This document shows, one piece after another, positions 8,055-16,347 of a stretch of DNA of 64,000 nt. How positions within the stretch are numbered: the first letter of the stretch is position 1; each line of letters starts with the position of its first letter. The stretch spans positions 1 to 64,000 of the forward strand of contig JADLFG010000079.1 in the NCBI GenBank assembly GCA_020845695.1. The letters are read 5' to 3'. Below the pieces are notes generated by a model that saw only the letters and a program-made list of their open reading frames with translations, was not told where the DNA came from and did not search any database. The position numbers were made by a program, and so were the translations under genes. The stretch is from Thermoleophilia bacterium. Its GTDB lineage: Bacteria > Actinomycetota > Thermoleophilia > Gaiellales > Gaiellaceae.

Positions 8055-9402
8055 GCTCGAGCGGCTCGTCGGCGCGGACGCCGTCCTGCCGGGCGACACG
8101 GTCGCCTATCTCGAGGACGCGACCGCTCCGCTCGGGCTGCGCGGCCACGCGGACGCGATCGTCCTGCCGCGGACGGCCGAGGAGGTCGCCCGGGTGGTCG
8201 CCTGGTGCTACGAGCGCGGCATCGCGATCGTCCCGCGCGGGGGCGGCACCGGTTTCGCGGGCGGGGCCGTCCCGTTCGAGGGCGGCGTGGTGATCGCGCT
8301 CGAGCGCCTGGCGCGCGTGCGGGCGCTCGACCCGCTCGCGTGGCGCGCGCAGGTCGAGGCGGGCGTGCCGACGGCCCAGGTGCGCCGGCTCGCGCGCGAG
8401 AGCGGCCTCTACGTCCCGCCCGACCCCGGTGCGGCCGAGCAGTCCCAGATCGGCGGCAACGTCGCCACGAACGCGGGCGGGCCGCACGCGTTCAAGTACG
8501 GCGTCACCGGCCGCTGGGTGACCGGGATCGAGGCGGTGGTCGCGCCTGGCGAGCTCGTCACGGTCGGCGGCCCGATCCGCAAGGACCAGTCGGGCTACGA
8601 CCTGCGCGGCCTGCTCGTCGGCTCCGAGGGGACGCTCGGGATCATCACGGCGGTCTGGCTCCGCCTCGTACCGGCGCCGGAGGCGGCGCACCCGGTCGTG
8701 GCCTTCTTCGACAGCACCGCCTCGGGCTGCGAGGCGATCGAGCGCGTGCTCGGGAGCGGGCTCGTCCCGGCCGCGGTCGAGTACCTGGACGGGGCGACGC
8801 TCGCGATCGCCGCTCCCGCGTTTCCCGGCTGCGTGCCGCGGCGAGCGGGGTTCATGCTGCTGACCGAGGCCGACGGCACGCGGGAGGAGGCGGCGCGCCT
8901 GCGCTCCGACCTGGCCGAGGTGCTCGGCGAGACCGCGCTCGCCGTCCGGGCGCCCGAGTCGGCCGCCGAGATCGCCGAGCTGTGGCGCTGGCGGGAGGGA
9001 ATCGCGCTCGCGGCGACGGCGAAGCACGGCGGCAAGCTCGGCGAGGACATCGCGGTGCCGGTCGACCGGCTCGCCGACGCGATCGAGGGCGTGCTCGCGA
9101 TCGGCGGCCGGCTCGGGCTCGAGGCGCTCAGCTTCGGCCACGCCGGCGACGGCAACCTGCACGCGAACTTCCTCTTCGACCCGGGCGCGGCCGGTACGCT
9201 CGAGCGCGCCCGCGCCGCGGCTGGGGAGGCGGCCGAGCTCGGGGTCTCGCTCGGCGGCTCCGTCTCCGGCGAGCACGGGCTCGGCTGGCTCAAGCGCGGC
9301 CAGCTCGCGCGCCAGTGGGGCCCGCGCGCGCTCGAGCTGCATGCGTCCGTCAAGCAGGCGTTCGACCCGAAGGGCCTTTTCAACCCCGGCAAGAAGAGCT
9401 GA
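8044..9402 (+). CDS. FAD-binding 2-hydroxyacid oxidase (GlcD-like)
   Basis: FAD-linked oxidase of the GlcD/D-lactate dehydrogenase type, 452 residues. The N-terminal PCMH FAD domain contains PRGGGTGFAGGA (about 60-71) and DPGAAEQSQIGGNVATNAGG. The C-terminal FAD-oxidase domain shows SFGHAGDGNLHANFLFD and SGEHGLGWLKR. The family oxidises glycolate, D-lactate or related 2-hydroxyacids. No GlcE or GlcF partner is adjacent. The TTG start at 8044 overlaps the decarboxylase stop, implying translational coupling. A second FAD oxidase of this superfamily with an Fe-S partner lies at 47958-49466. Confidence 0.86.
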   Translation: MRAELERLVGADAVLPGDTVAYLEDATAPLGLRGHADAIVLPRTAEEVARVVAWCYERGIAIVPRGGGTGFAGGAVPFEGGVVIALERLARVRALDPLAWRAQVEAGVPTAQVRRLARESGLYVPPDPGAAEQSQIGGNVATNAGGPHAFKYGVTGRWVTGIEAVVAPGELVTVGGPIRKDQSGYDLRGLLVGSEGTLGIITAVWLRLVPAPEAAHPVVAFFDSTASGCEAIERVLGSGLVPAAVEYLDGATLAIAAPAFPGCVPRRAGFMLLTEADGTREEAARLRSDLAEVLGETALAVRAPESAAEIAELWRWREGIALAATAKHGGKLGEDIAVPVDRLADAIEGVLAIGGRLGLEALSFGHAGDGNLHANFLFDPGAAGTLERARAAAGEAAELGVSLGGSVSGEHGLGWLKRGQLARQWGPRALELHASVKQAFDPKGLFNPGKKS

Positions 9403-10731
9403 TCAGGCGGCGCGCGTCCGCCGGGCGCCGCCGAAGGCTCCGGCCAGCGCCGCGGCGACCGCCGCCGCCTCCGCGGGCTCGAGCATCGCGGTCGTGATCC
9501 GAACCGCCGGGGGGCTCTCGAGCCGGTAGAGCGATCCCGGCGCGACCGCGTAGCCCGCCTCGAGCAGCGCCCCGGCGGCGGCGGCCTCGTCCGGAACCGG
9601 CACCCAGACGTTCAGGCCGGTCCGGCCCCGGCCCTCGAGTCCCCTGCTCTCGAGCTCCCCGATCAGGGCCTCGCGCCGCGAGCGGTACGCGAGCGCCGCC
9701 CGCTCGAGCAGGGCCGGCGTGGCCGGGTCGCGGAGGAGCGCGACCACGACGTGCTGGAGCACCCTGCTCACCCAGCCGGGGCCGAGCCCCAGCCGCCCCT
9801 CGACACGGGCCACGGTGGTCGGGTCGCCGGCCAGGAAGGAAAGCCGCAGGTCGGGCCCGAGCGACTTCGCGACCGAGCGGACGAACGCCCAGCGCTCCCG
9901 TCCTGCCACTACCGAGTGGGGCGCGACACCAGCGACCGCGCCCAGGTGGTCATCCTCGACGACGAGCACGTCCGGCGCCGAGGCGAGCGCGTCCCGGAGC
10001 TCCACCGCCCGGCCCGCGTCGAGCGCGGCGCCGGTCGGGTTCTGGCCGCGGGGGGTCAGCACGACCGCCCGGCAGCCCGCCCCGAGCGCCCGCCCGAGAC
10101 CGTCCGGGCGCATGCCCGCGTCGTCGAGCGAGACGGCCACCGGAACGAGCCCGAGCGCTCGCACGAGATCGAGCGTGCTGCCGTAGCCGGGGTCCTCGAC
10201 GGCGACGCGGTCGCCGGGACGAAGCCAGGCCGCGAGCACCCGCTCGACGCCGTCGAGCGCGCCCGAGACGACACAAAGGTGCTCCGCGGGCACGCCAAGA
10301 CCCTCGAGCTCGGCCCGGGCCGCCCCGGCCAGCCCGGGCAAGACAGGCTCCTCGCCGTAGAGATGAACGGGCGGGTCGAGCCCGCCGAGCACGTCGGCGA
10401 GCGAGGGGAGGAGCGCCTGATCCGGGTTTCCGGTCGCGAGATCGCGGATCCCGGGCGGCACCGGGCGCGGCGGGCGTCTCCCGGCGAGCGGGGGGCGAGC
10501 GCTGACCACGACACCCCTGCGTTCCCGGCCAACGACGATGCCACGTCGCGCGAGCTCGCGGAAGGCAGCGGCGACCGTGGCCGGGCTGACGCCGAGCCCG
10601 GCGGCGAGCCGGCGCACGGCCGGCAGCCGCTGCCCCGGCACGAGCGTGCCGGCCGCGACCAGCGCCTCCACGCTCGCGGCGATCTCGGTTGCGCTGCCGC
10701 CCTTGATCCGGTACTGTACTGGATCAATCAC
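9403..10731 (-). CDS. MocR-type GntR regulator with aminotransferase domain
   Basis: MocR/PdxR-type transcriptional regulator of 442 residues. A GntR winged helix spans about 8-78 (LPAVRRLAAGLGVSPATVAAAFREL). A fold-type I aminotransferase domain follows, with PLP-site motifs EDPGYGS (179-185), NPTG (231-234), acidic VVEDDHLG (257-264) and Schiff-base Lys289 in SVAKSLGPDLRLS. The GTG at 10731 follows a purine-rich AGAAAG. It is divergent from a PNPOx-like gene 18 bp away, a classic MocR-target arrangement, and probably regulates that gene and itself in response to PLP or an amino-compound adduct. Confidence 0.9.
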   Translation of the reverse strand: MIDPVQYRIKGGSATEIAASVEALVAAGTLVPGQRLPAVRRLAAGLGVSPATVAAAFRELARRGIVVGRERRGVVVSARPPLAGRRPPRPVPPGIRDLATGNPDQALLPSLADVLGGLDPPVHLYGEEPVLPGLAGAARAELEGLGVPAEHLCVVSGALDGVERVLAAWLRPGDRVAVEDPGYGSTLDLVRALGLVPVAVSLDDAGMRPDGLGRALGAGCRAVVLTPRGQNPTGAALDAGRAVELRDALASAPDVLVVEDDHLGAVAGVAPHSVVAGRERWAFVRSVAKSLGPDLRLSFLAGDPTTVARVEGRLGLGPGWVSRVLQHVVVALLRDPATPALLERAALAYRSRREALIGELESRGLEGRGRTGLNVWVPVPDEAAAAGALLEAGYAVAPGSLYRLESPPAVRITTAMLEPAEAAAVAAALAGAFGGARRTRAA

Positions 10732-10745
10732 CTTTCTGTACTGTA
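10711..10745. promoter_or_regulatory. candidate MocR operator: two GTACTGTA boxes
   Basis: The 8-mer GTACTGTA occurs at 10711-10718 and again at 10738-10745, 27 bp apart. The first copy sits in a near-palindrome (CCGGTACTGTACTGG), the second between TCTGT and ACAGA arms. MocR/PdxR regulators are known to bind tandem direct repeats. The boxes cover the start codon of the regulator and the -10 region (TACTGT, 10739-10744) of the divergent gene. Confidence 0.6.
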
Positions 10746-10749
10746 ACAG

Positions 10750-11424
10750 ATGACTGAACCCGTCACCGACCGGACCCGTGTTCGCCGGCATCCCGAGCGG
10801 GGCGCCTACGATCGCGCGACCGTCGACGCGATCCTCGACGAGGCGCTGGTCTGCTACCTCGGCTTCGTCCACGACGGCCAGCCCTACGTGATCCCGACGC
10901 TGCACGCTCGCGTCGGCGACACGGTCTACCTGCACGGGTCGGCGGCGAGCCGGATGCTTCGGACGCTCGCGGCGGGCGCGCCGGTCTGCCTGACGGTCAC
11001 GATCGTCGACGGGCTCGTGCTCGCCCGCACCGCCTACAACCAGTCGGCCAACTACCGCTCGGCGATGGTGCTCGGGCGGGCGCGGATCGTCGACGATCCG
11101 GACGAGAAGCTGCGCGCGCTCGAGGCGTTCACCGAGCAGCTCGTGCCGGGCCGCTGGGCCGAGGTGCGCCCGCCGAGCCCGAGCGAGCTGAAGGCCACGA
11201 CGATCGCGGCGCTGGCCCTCGCCGAGTGCTCGGCGAAGGCGCGCAGCGGCCCGCCCGGGGACAGCGGCGAGGATCTCGACTACCCGGTCTGGGCGGGCGT
11301 CGTCCCGCTCGCCGTCCGCGCCGGCGCGCCCGTGGCGGCGCCCGGGCTCGCCGCCGGGCTCGAGCCGCCCGCCTACGCGCTCGATCTCGAAGCGGCCCGA
11401 GCCGCCCGGCTCGCATCCAGCTAG
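10750..11424 (+). CDS. PNPOx-like flavin-nucleotide-binding protein
   Basis: Protein of 224 residues of the pyridoxamine 5'-phosphate oxidase-like split-barrel superfamily, closest to the NimA-type flavin-binding branch. After ERGAYDRATVDAILDEALVCYLGFVHDGQPYVIPTLHAR the barrel continues with VYLHGSAASRML. The family binds FMN or heme, and most members of this branch are uncharacterised. It starts at ATG 10750, five bases after a TACTGT -10 box, so the mRNA is probably leaderless. Divergence from a MocR regulator supports a role around PLP or an amine metabolite. Confidence 0.82.
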   Translation: MTEPVTDRTRVRRHPERGAYDRATVDAILDEALVCYLGFVHDGQPYVIPTLHARVGDTVYLHGSAASRMLRTLAAGAPVCLTVTIVDGLVLARTAYNQSANYRSAMVLGRARIVDDPDEKLRALEAFTEQLVPGRWAEVRPPSPSELKATTIAALALAECSAKARSGPPGDSGEDLDYPVWAGVVPLAVRAGAPVAAPGLAAGLEPPAYALDLEAARAARLASS

Positions 11425-11427
11425 CAT
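11422..11427 (+). promoter_or_regulatory. -10 box of leaderless class III ADH gene
   Basis: TAGCAT, whose TAG is also the stop of the preceding gene, lies 7 nt before the GTG at 11435. Confidence 0.5.
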
Positions 11428-11434
11428 CCGGCCC

Positions 11435-12541
11435 GTGAAGGTCAGGGCCGCCGTCCTCGAGGAGTTCGGCCGGCCGCTCGCGGTACAGGAGGTCGAGCTC
11501 GCCGAGCCTCGAGCCGGCGAGGCGCTCGTCCGGCTCGCCGCCTGCGGCGTCTGCCACACGGACCTCTACACCGCGTCCGGCGCCGACCCGACCGGGTACG
11601 CGCCCTGCGTGCTCGGACACGAGGGCGCCGGGGTGGTCGAGCGGGTCGGGGAGGGCGTGACGCTCGTCCGCCCCGGCGACCACGTCGTCACCCTGTTCGC
11701 GCCGGAGTGCGGTGGGTGCGTCCACTGCCGGAGCCCGCGTACGAACCGCTGCGTCGCGATCCGCGACCAGCAGGGGCTCGGCTACCTCCCGGACGGCACC
11801 ACCCGCTTCGCGAGAGACGGCGAGCCGCTGCGCCACTTCATGGGCACGTCCGCGTTTGCCGAATACACCGTGATGCCGGAGATCGCGCTCGCCAGGGTCA
11901 GCCCGGAGGCGCCGCTCGCCGGCTGCGCGCCCTTCGCCTGCGGGCTCTCGACCGGCATCGGCGCGGCTCTGTACACGGCGCAGGTGCAACCCGGCGCGAC
12001 CTGCGCCGTCTTCGGTTGCGGCCTCGTCGGGCTCGGTGCCGTGATCGGCTGCCGCCTCGCGGGCGCTGGGCGGATCGTCGCGATCGACCTGGCCGAGTCG
12101 CGGCTCGAGCAGGCGCGGCACCACGGGGCGACCGACACGCGCCTCGCCGGCGAGGACACGGTGGAGTGGCTGCGAGCGGAGACCGGCGGCTTCGGCGTCG
12201 ACTACACGTTCGAGGCGACGGGGTCCGTCGCGGTGATGCGCCAGGCCGTCGAGGCGGCGCGCGAAGCCTGGGGGCTCGCGACGATGATCGGCGTCGCCGG
12301 CAAGGGCGAGACGCTCGACATCGTCCCGCGCCTGCTCGTCACCGGCCGGCGCGTGACCGGCTCCTCGTTCGGCGGTGTCAAGGGCCGTACGCAGGTGCCG
12401 CAGCTCGTCGAACGGTGGCTCGACGGCGAGATCGACGTCGACGCCCTCGTAACCGCGCGGGTGCCGCTCAAGGCGGTGAACGACGCCTTCGCGGCGATGG
12501 AGCGCCGGGAGGGCATCCGCACCGTGATCGAGCTCCCGTAA
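11435..12541 (+). CDS. class III alcohol dehydrogenase (thiol-dependent formaldehyde dehydrogenase)
   Basis: Class III zinc alcohol dehydrogenase of 368 residues. It aligns along its length with S-(hydroxymethyl)glutathione dehydrogenase: CGVCHTD (37-43), GHEGAG (61-66), structural-zinc Cys92, 95, 98 and 106, then QQGLGYLPDGTTRF, HFMGTSAFAEYTV and FGCGLVGLGA. In actinobacteria the relative MscR uses mycothiol and is followed by a metallo-beta-lactamase-fold hydrolase, exactly as here (next gene 18 bp downstream). The likely role is formaldehyde or S-nitrosothiol detoxification. Thiol specificity cannot be settled from the sequence. Confidence 0.86.
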   Translation: MKVRAAVLEEFGRPLAVQEVELAEPRAGEALVRLAACGVCHTDLYTASGADPTGYAPCVLGHEGAGVVERVGEGVTLVRPGDHVVTLFAPECGGCVHCRSPRTNRCVAIRDQQGLGYLPDGTTRFARDGEPLRHFMGTSAFAEYTVMPEIALARVSPEAPLAGCAPFACGLSTGIGAALYTAQVQPGATCAVFGCGLVGLGAVIGCRLAGAGRIVAIDLAESRLEQARHHGATDTRLAGEDTVEWLRAETGGFGVDYTFEATGSVAVMRQAVEAAREAWGLATMIGVAGKGETLDIVPRLLVTGRRVTGSSFGGVKGRTQVPQLVERWLDGEIDVDALVTARVPLKAVNDAFAAMERREGIRTVIELP

Positions 12542-12559
12542 CCCGGAGAGGAGACCGAC

Positions 12560-13303
12560 GTGATCATCGAGCGCACCGAGCACCCCGGCTGGCTCTCGAA
12601 CGCCTACCTGCTCGCCGACCGCGAGGGCGGACACGGCGTGCTCGTCGACTCGAACGGCATCAACCGCCCGCTGCTCGATGCCGCCGGGCGGCTCTCGCTG
12701 ACGATCACCCACGTGCTCGTGACCCATCACCACGAGGATCACGTCGTCACCTGCGCGGAGGATGCGGCCCGGCTCGGCGTGCCCGTGCTCGGGCACGCGC
12801 TCGCACGAGAGCCCGGCGTCTCACTCGACGGCACGATCGACGACGGCGACGTCCTACGGTCGGGCGAGCTCGAGATCCGCGTGCTCGCCACGCCCGGCCA
12901 CTGCCGCGACCAGCTCGCGTTCCTCTTCGGCGATACGGACTGCCTGACCGCCGACTGCCTGTTCAAGGGCACCGTCGGCGGCACGGCGGGCGGCGGGCCG
13001 GCCGGCTACGCCGACCACGTCCGTTCCATCATGGACGTCCTCATGAAGCTGCCGCCCGAGACGCGCCTCCACCCCGGGCACGCGGAGCCGACGACGGTAG
13101 CCGCCGAGTGGGCAGCGAACCCGTTCATCCGCGTCTGGCGCGGCCTCGATCCCGAGGGCAGCGAGCGCTGCCGGGTCGCCGGCGAGGAGGCGACACTCAT
13201 CCTCTGGGGTCCCGACTACGACGGCACGCACAAGGCCTGGGTGCGCTTCGCGGACGGGCGCGACCAGATCGTCGGCGGCTCGCGCGTCGAGCGGGATCGC
13301 TAG
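12560..13303 (+). CDS. MBL-fold metallo-hydrolase
   Basis: Metallo-beta-lactamase-fold hydrolase of 247 residues with the metal motif VTHHHEDH (about 53-60), a TPGHC motif near 112-116 and PGHAEPT near 173-179. It follows the class III alcohol dehydrogenase by 18 bp with AGGAG just upstream of the GTG start. In the mycothiol-linked pairing a thioesterase-like role, hydrolysing the S-acyl product of formaldehyde oxidation, is plausible but inferred from context. Confidence 0.83.
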   Translation: MIIERTEHPGWLSNAYLLADREGGHGVLVDSNGINRPLLDAAGRLSLTITHVLVTHHHEDHVVTCAEDAARLGVPVLGHALAREPGVSLDGTIDDGDVLRSGELEIRVLATPGHCRDQLAFLFGDTDCLTADCLFKGTVGGTAGGGPAGYADHVRSIMDVLMKLPPETRLHPGHAEPTTVAAEWAANPFIRVWRGLDPEGSERCRVAGEEATLILWGPDYDGTHKAWVRFADGRDQIVGGSRVERDR

Positions 13304-13320
13304 AGGACACGGCCGAGCGC

Positions 13321-14217
13321 GTGGAGCCAGCCCCGGTTGCCGTCGAGTCGCTGACCAAGCACTTCGGCAAGCTCGCTGCCGTCGACAGCCTCTCGTTCGA
13401 GCTCCCCCCCGGAACGATCACCGGCTTTCTCGGCCCCAACGGAGCGGGCAAGACGACCACCTTGCGCATGCTGCTCGGGCTCATGAGGCCGAGTCACGGG
13501 CAGGCGCTCGTCTTCGGGCGCCGCTATCGCGACCTCGGCGCACCGGCGCGCAGGGTCGGAGCCGTGCTCGAGGCGACCGACTTCCACCCGGGCCGCCGCG
13601 GGCGGGATCACCTGCGCGTGCTGGCGAGCGCGGCCGGGGTAACCGCGGCGCGCGTCGACGAGACGCTCCGGCTCGTCGAGCTGGACGGGGTTGCGCGGCG
13701 CCGGGTCAAGACGTACTCGCTCGGGATGCGCCAGCGGCTCGGGCTGGCGGCCGCTCTGCTCGGTGATCCGCAACTCTTGATCCTCGACGAGCCGGCGAAC
13801 GGCCTCGACCCGGAGGGCGTGCGCTGGCTGCGCGATTTCCTTCGCGCGTTTGCCGGCGAGGGCAAGACGGTGCTCGTCTCGAGCCATGTTCTGGCCGAGG
13901 TCGCGCAGACGGTCGATCGGGTCGTGATCATCGAGAGGGGCCGGCTCGTCACCGAGTCCTCGCTCCCCGAGCTAACAGCGCGGGTGGCCGCGAGTGTGCG
14001 CGTCCGCTCGCCGCAGGCCGAGCTGCTGCGCGAGCGGCTGGCGGCGGCGGGCATCGAGTCGCAGGGCGGTGACTCGGCGCTGCTCGTGCGGGGCACGACC
14101 CCCGAGCGGGTCGGCGAGATCGCGGCCGCGGCGCAGATCGTGCTCCACGAGCTCGTCGCCGAGTCGTCCACGCTCGAGGAGGTCTTCCTCGAGCTGACCC
14201 GGGGCGAGGGCGCCTGA
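13321..14217 (+). CDS. ABC transporter ATP-binding protein
   Basis: ABC ATPase of 298 residues of the drug/multidrug-exporter (CcmA/DrrA-like) type. Walker A is GPNGAGKTTT, the signature YSLGMRQRLGLA and Walker B LLILDEPANGLD, followed by the H-loop SSHVL. A C-terminal extension of about 80 residues is typical of DrrA-like subunits. GTG start at 13321. The stop overlaps the ATG of the permease gene by one base (TGATG), so the two form an exporter. Substrate unknown. Confidence 0.9.
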   Translation: MEPAPVAVESLTKHFGKLAAVDSLSFELPPGTITGFLGPNGAGKTTTLRMLLGLMRPSHGQALVFGRRYRDLGAPARRVGAVLEATDFHPGRRGRDHLRVLASAAGVTAARVDETLRLVELDGVARRRVKTYSLGMRQRLGLAAALLGDPQLLILDEPANGLDPEGVRWLRDFLRAFAGEGKTVLVSSHVLAEVAQTVDRVVIIERGRLVTESSLPELTARVAASVRVRSPQAELLRERLAAAGIESQGGDSALLVRGTTPERVGEIAAAAQIVLHELVAESSTLEEVFLELTRGEGA

Positions 14218-14948
14218 TGGCCCAGCTCCGCTCCGAGCTCCTGAAGCTCCGAACGACGCGCACGCTCCGGGTGCTCACGCTCGCGCTGGCGCTGCTCGTG
14301 CTCGCCTTCGCGCTCGGGCAGGGCCTCGGCGTCGACGCCCTGCGGCTCGCCGACGAGTCCGCCCAGCGCGATCTGTTCACGACCGCCGCGATCGGACAGC
14401 TCGTGGCCGCGCTGGCCGGGATCATGACGGTGGCGGGCGAGTTCCGGCACGGCACGATCCGTCCGACGTTCGTCTTCTCCCCTCGTCGCGAGCAGGTGCT
14501 CGGCGCGAAGATCGCCACCGCGAGCCTGGCGGGTCTCGCGCTCACCGCGCTCGCCCAGGCGCTCGCCCTCGCCGCCGGCTACTCGGCGCTGCGGGGGCGC
14601 GGGATCGAGCTCGCCCTCGGCGCCGGCGAGCTCGGAGCAATCGCCGGCGGCACGCTCGCGGCCGGCGCGCTCTGGGGCGGCCTCGGCGCGAGCCTCGGCG
14701 CGATTGTGCGCAGCCAGGTCGGTGCGGTCGCCGGCCTGCTCGCGTGGCTCCTGGTCGCCGAGGGCATCCTGTACGGGCTGGCGCCCCGCTACGGGCGCTT
14801 CGCACCCGGCCGTGCCTCGGACGCGCTCACGGGCCTCCCGGACGGCCAGCTCCTCGCCGTCGCACCCGCGACCGGGCTCCTCGTGGGCTACTTCGTCCTC
14901 CTTGCCGCCCTCGGGGCCGTCTCGATGCTGCGTCGAGACGTTCCCTAG
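14217..14948 (+). CDS. ABC-2 type transporter permease
   Basis: Membrane partner of the preceding ATPase, 243 residues with about six hydrophobic segments (for example near 18-37, 57-71, 100-121, 133-160, 165-187 and 215-236). The N-terminus MAQLRSELLKLRTTRT and the AGEFRHGTIRPTF segment are characteristic of ABC-2 permeases paired with DrrA/CcmA ATPases. Translationally coupled to the ATPase by a one-base overlap. Confidence 0.87.
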   Translation: MAQLRSELLKLRTTRTLRVLTLALALLVLAFALGQGLGVDALRLADESAQRDLFTTAAIGQLVAALAGIMTVAGEFRHGTIRPTFVFSPRREQVLGAKIATASLAGLALTALAQALALAAGYSALRGRGIELALGAGELGAIAGGTLAAGALWGGLGASLGAIVRSQVGAVAGLLAWLLVAEGILYGLAPRYGRFAPGRASDALTGLPDGQLLAVAPATGLLVGYFVLLAALGAVSMLRRDVP

Positions 14949-15114
14949 GTTCGCCCCGCGACGGAGCGCCGCAGCCGCACAGGGTGCGGCTCGGCCTCCA
15001 GCTCGCACTGACAACGGGCGCGCTGCCACGCTCGACCCGGAAGGGCGTCGCGTGGGCCCGGGCAAGCATTCCCGGAATCACGTCAAGCAAGCCGAAGCGC
15101 CGCGTCGCGGCCGG

Positions 15115-15162
15115 CCATGTCCGGGGTCAGACCCCTCACACGGGGTCAGACCCCGGACATGG
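15115..15162. repeat. 48-bp inverted repeat with GGGGTCAGACCCC core
   Basis: Two 21-bp arms, identical except for one base pair, flank a 6-bp loop. CGGGGTCAGACCCC occurs twice, at 15121-15134 and 15141-15154. The element fills the gap between the converging ABC permease and cupin genes. It has the look of a REP/palindromic element and could also act as a terminator. The rest of 14949-15178 shows no gene. Confidence 0.75.
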
Positions 15163-15178
15163 CTCGAATGGACTCGGC

Positions 15179-15535
15179 CTACGACGAGGCCCAGACGCTC
15201 GCGCCCGACCAGTCGACGACCACGACCGGCTCGCCCCCGACAACCCACGCGTCGTGGCCGGGCGGGAGCACGCTGACCTCGCCCGGCCCGATCTCGAGCT
15301 CGGTGCCGTCCGCCATCCGCACGCCCAGGCGGCCGGAGACGTGGTACTGGAAGTGCGGCGCCTCGCAGAGCTCCGTGCCGGCGGCCGCCTTCATGTGCGT
15401 CGTCCAGCGCCACCCGGGCTGCACGGTGTAGCGGCCGACCGTGCCGCCCCCGATGTGAAGGATCTCCGCGCGCGCTCCCCGGAGCGAGCGCTCCTCGTCC
15501 GGGGCCCCGAACCCCTTGACCTCAGTCTCGCCCAT
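15179..15535 (-). CDS. cupin-domain protein
   Basis: Single-domain cupin of 118 residues. The barrel motifs are WRWTTHMKAAAGTELCEAPHFQYHVSG and the second-motif region IGPGEVSVLPPGHDAWVVG, giving several histidines for a metal site. The ATG at 15535 is favoured by GGGAGGA a few bases upstream; an ATG at 15553 is less likely. It is alone between the palindromic element and the divergent nucS. Function unknown. Confidence 0.75.
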   Translation of the reverse strand: MGETEVKGFGAPDEERSLRGARAEILHIGGGTVGRYTVQPGWRWTTHMKAAAGTELCEAPHFQYHVSGRLGVRMADGTELEIGPGEVSVLPPGHDAWVVGGEPVVVVDWSGASVWASS

Positions 15536-15618
15536 GACATCCTCCCTTGCCATAGGAGATACAAGCACGCCGAAGTCTAGGCCAATCAATCCCTGTCCGC
15601 AACGGCCGGTACGGTCGC

Positions 15619-15624
15619 TACGCT
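15619..15624 (+). promoter_or_regulatory. -10 box of nucS
   Basis: TACGCT lies 8 nt before the GTG at 15633, consistent with a leaderless or near-leaderless transcript. Confidence 0.45.
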
Positions 15625-15632
15625 GCCCGTCC

Positions 15633-16310
15633 GTGCGCCTGATCGTCGCCCGCTGCGAGGTGCGCTACACGGGCCGGCTGACCGCCGTCTTGCCCGAGGC
15701 GCTGCGCCTGCTCGTGCTGAAGGCGGACGGATCGGTGCTCGTGCACGCGGACGCCGGCGGCTACAAGCCCCAGAACTGGATGACACCGCCGACCGTGATC
15801 GAGGAGGAGGGCTCCCCGCCCGGGCTGATCCGGGTGCGCAAGCTGCGCGGTGACGACCAGCTCGAGATCAAGATCGCCGAGGTCGTCTCCGACACATGCC
15901 ACGACATGGGCGAGGCGGCCGCGCTCGAGAAGGACGGGGTCGAGGCGGATCTCCAGGCGGCGCTCGCGTCGAGCCCGTCCGCCTGCGGCGAGGGGCTGCG
16001 GCTCGTCCGGCGCGAGTGGCCGACCGACATCGGGCCCGTCGATCTCCTGTGTCGTGACGACCGGGGGTTCGTCGCGGTCGAGGTGAAGCGGATCGGCACG
16101 ATCGACGCCATCGAGCAGCTCGGCCGCTACCTCGAGCGGCTCGAGGCGGACGGCCTCGCGGGCTGCCGGGGCGTGCTGGCCGCGCAACTCGTCAAGCCGC
16201 AGGCGCGCACGCTCGCGGAGGCTCGCGGGATCGGCTGGGTCGAGATCGATCTCGACGTCCTGCGCGGGGAGCGTGAGCCCGAGCTGACGCTCTTCGCGCT
16301 GGCCCCGTGA
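15633..16310 (+). CDS. nucS: endonuclease NucS (mismatch-specific)
   Basis: NucS/EndoMS, 225 residues, the mismatch-cutting nuclease that provides non-canonical mismatch repair in actinobacteria and archaea. The N-terminal DNA-binding half begins MRLIVARCEVRYTGRL. The RecB-like catalytic core has Asp137 (GPVDLLC), Glu150 and Lys152 (VAVEVKR). The C-terminus ends PELTLFALAP, resembling the sliding-clamp-binding tail of actinobacterial NucS. The GTG start follows a TACGCT box. The downstream RibD-like gene starts 37 bp after the stop. Confidence 0.93.
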   Translation: MRLIVARCEVRYTGRLTAVLPEALRLLVLKADGSVLVHADAGGYKPQNWMTPPTVIEEEGSPPGLIRVRKLRGDDQLEIKIAEVVSDTCHDMGEAAALEKDGVEADLQAALASSPSACGEGLRLVRREWPTDIGPVDLLCRDDRGFVAVEVKRIGTIDAIEQLGRYLERLEADGLAGCRGVLAAQLVKPQARTLAEARGIGWVEIDLDVLRGEREPELTLFALAP

Positions 16311-16333
16311 GCCGACGAGGATCCGCTCCGGCG

Positions 16334-16339
16334 TAGTCT
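16334..16339 (+). promoter_or_regulatory. -10 box of RibD-like gene
   Basis: TAGTCT, 8 nt before the ATG at 16348. Confidence 0.45.
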
Positions 16340-16347
16340 TCCCCCCA

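Noticed and set aside
10773..11559. N-terminal extension of the MocR regulator on the minus strand
   Set aside because: It is antisense to the PNPOx-like gene and lacks family sequence; the GntR helix starts right after GTG 10731.
11707..13320. Long open frame ahead of the ABC ATPase
   Set aside because: Arginine-rich shadow of the alcohol dehydrogenase and MBL genes in another frame; the real protein begins at GTG 13321.
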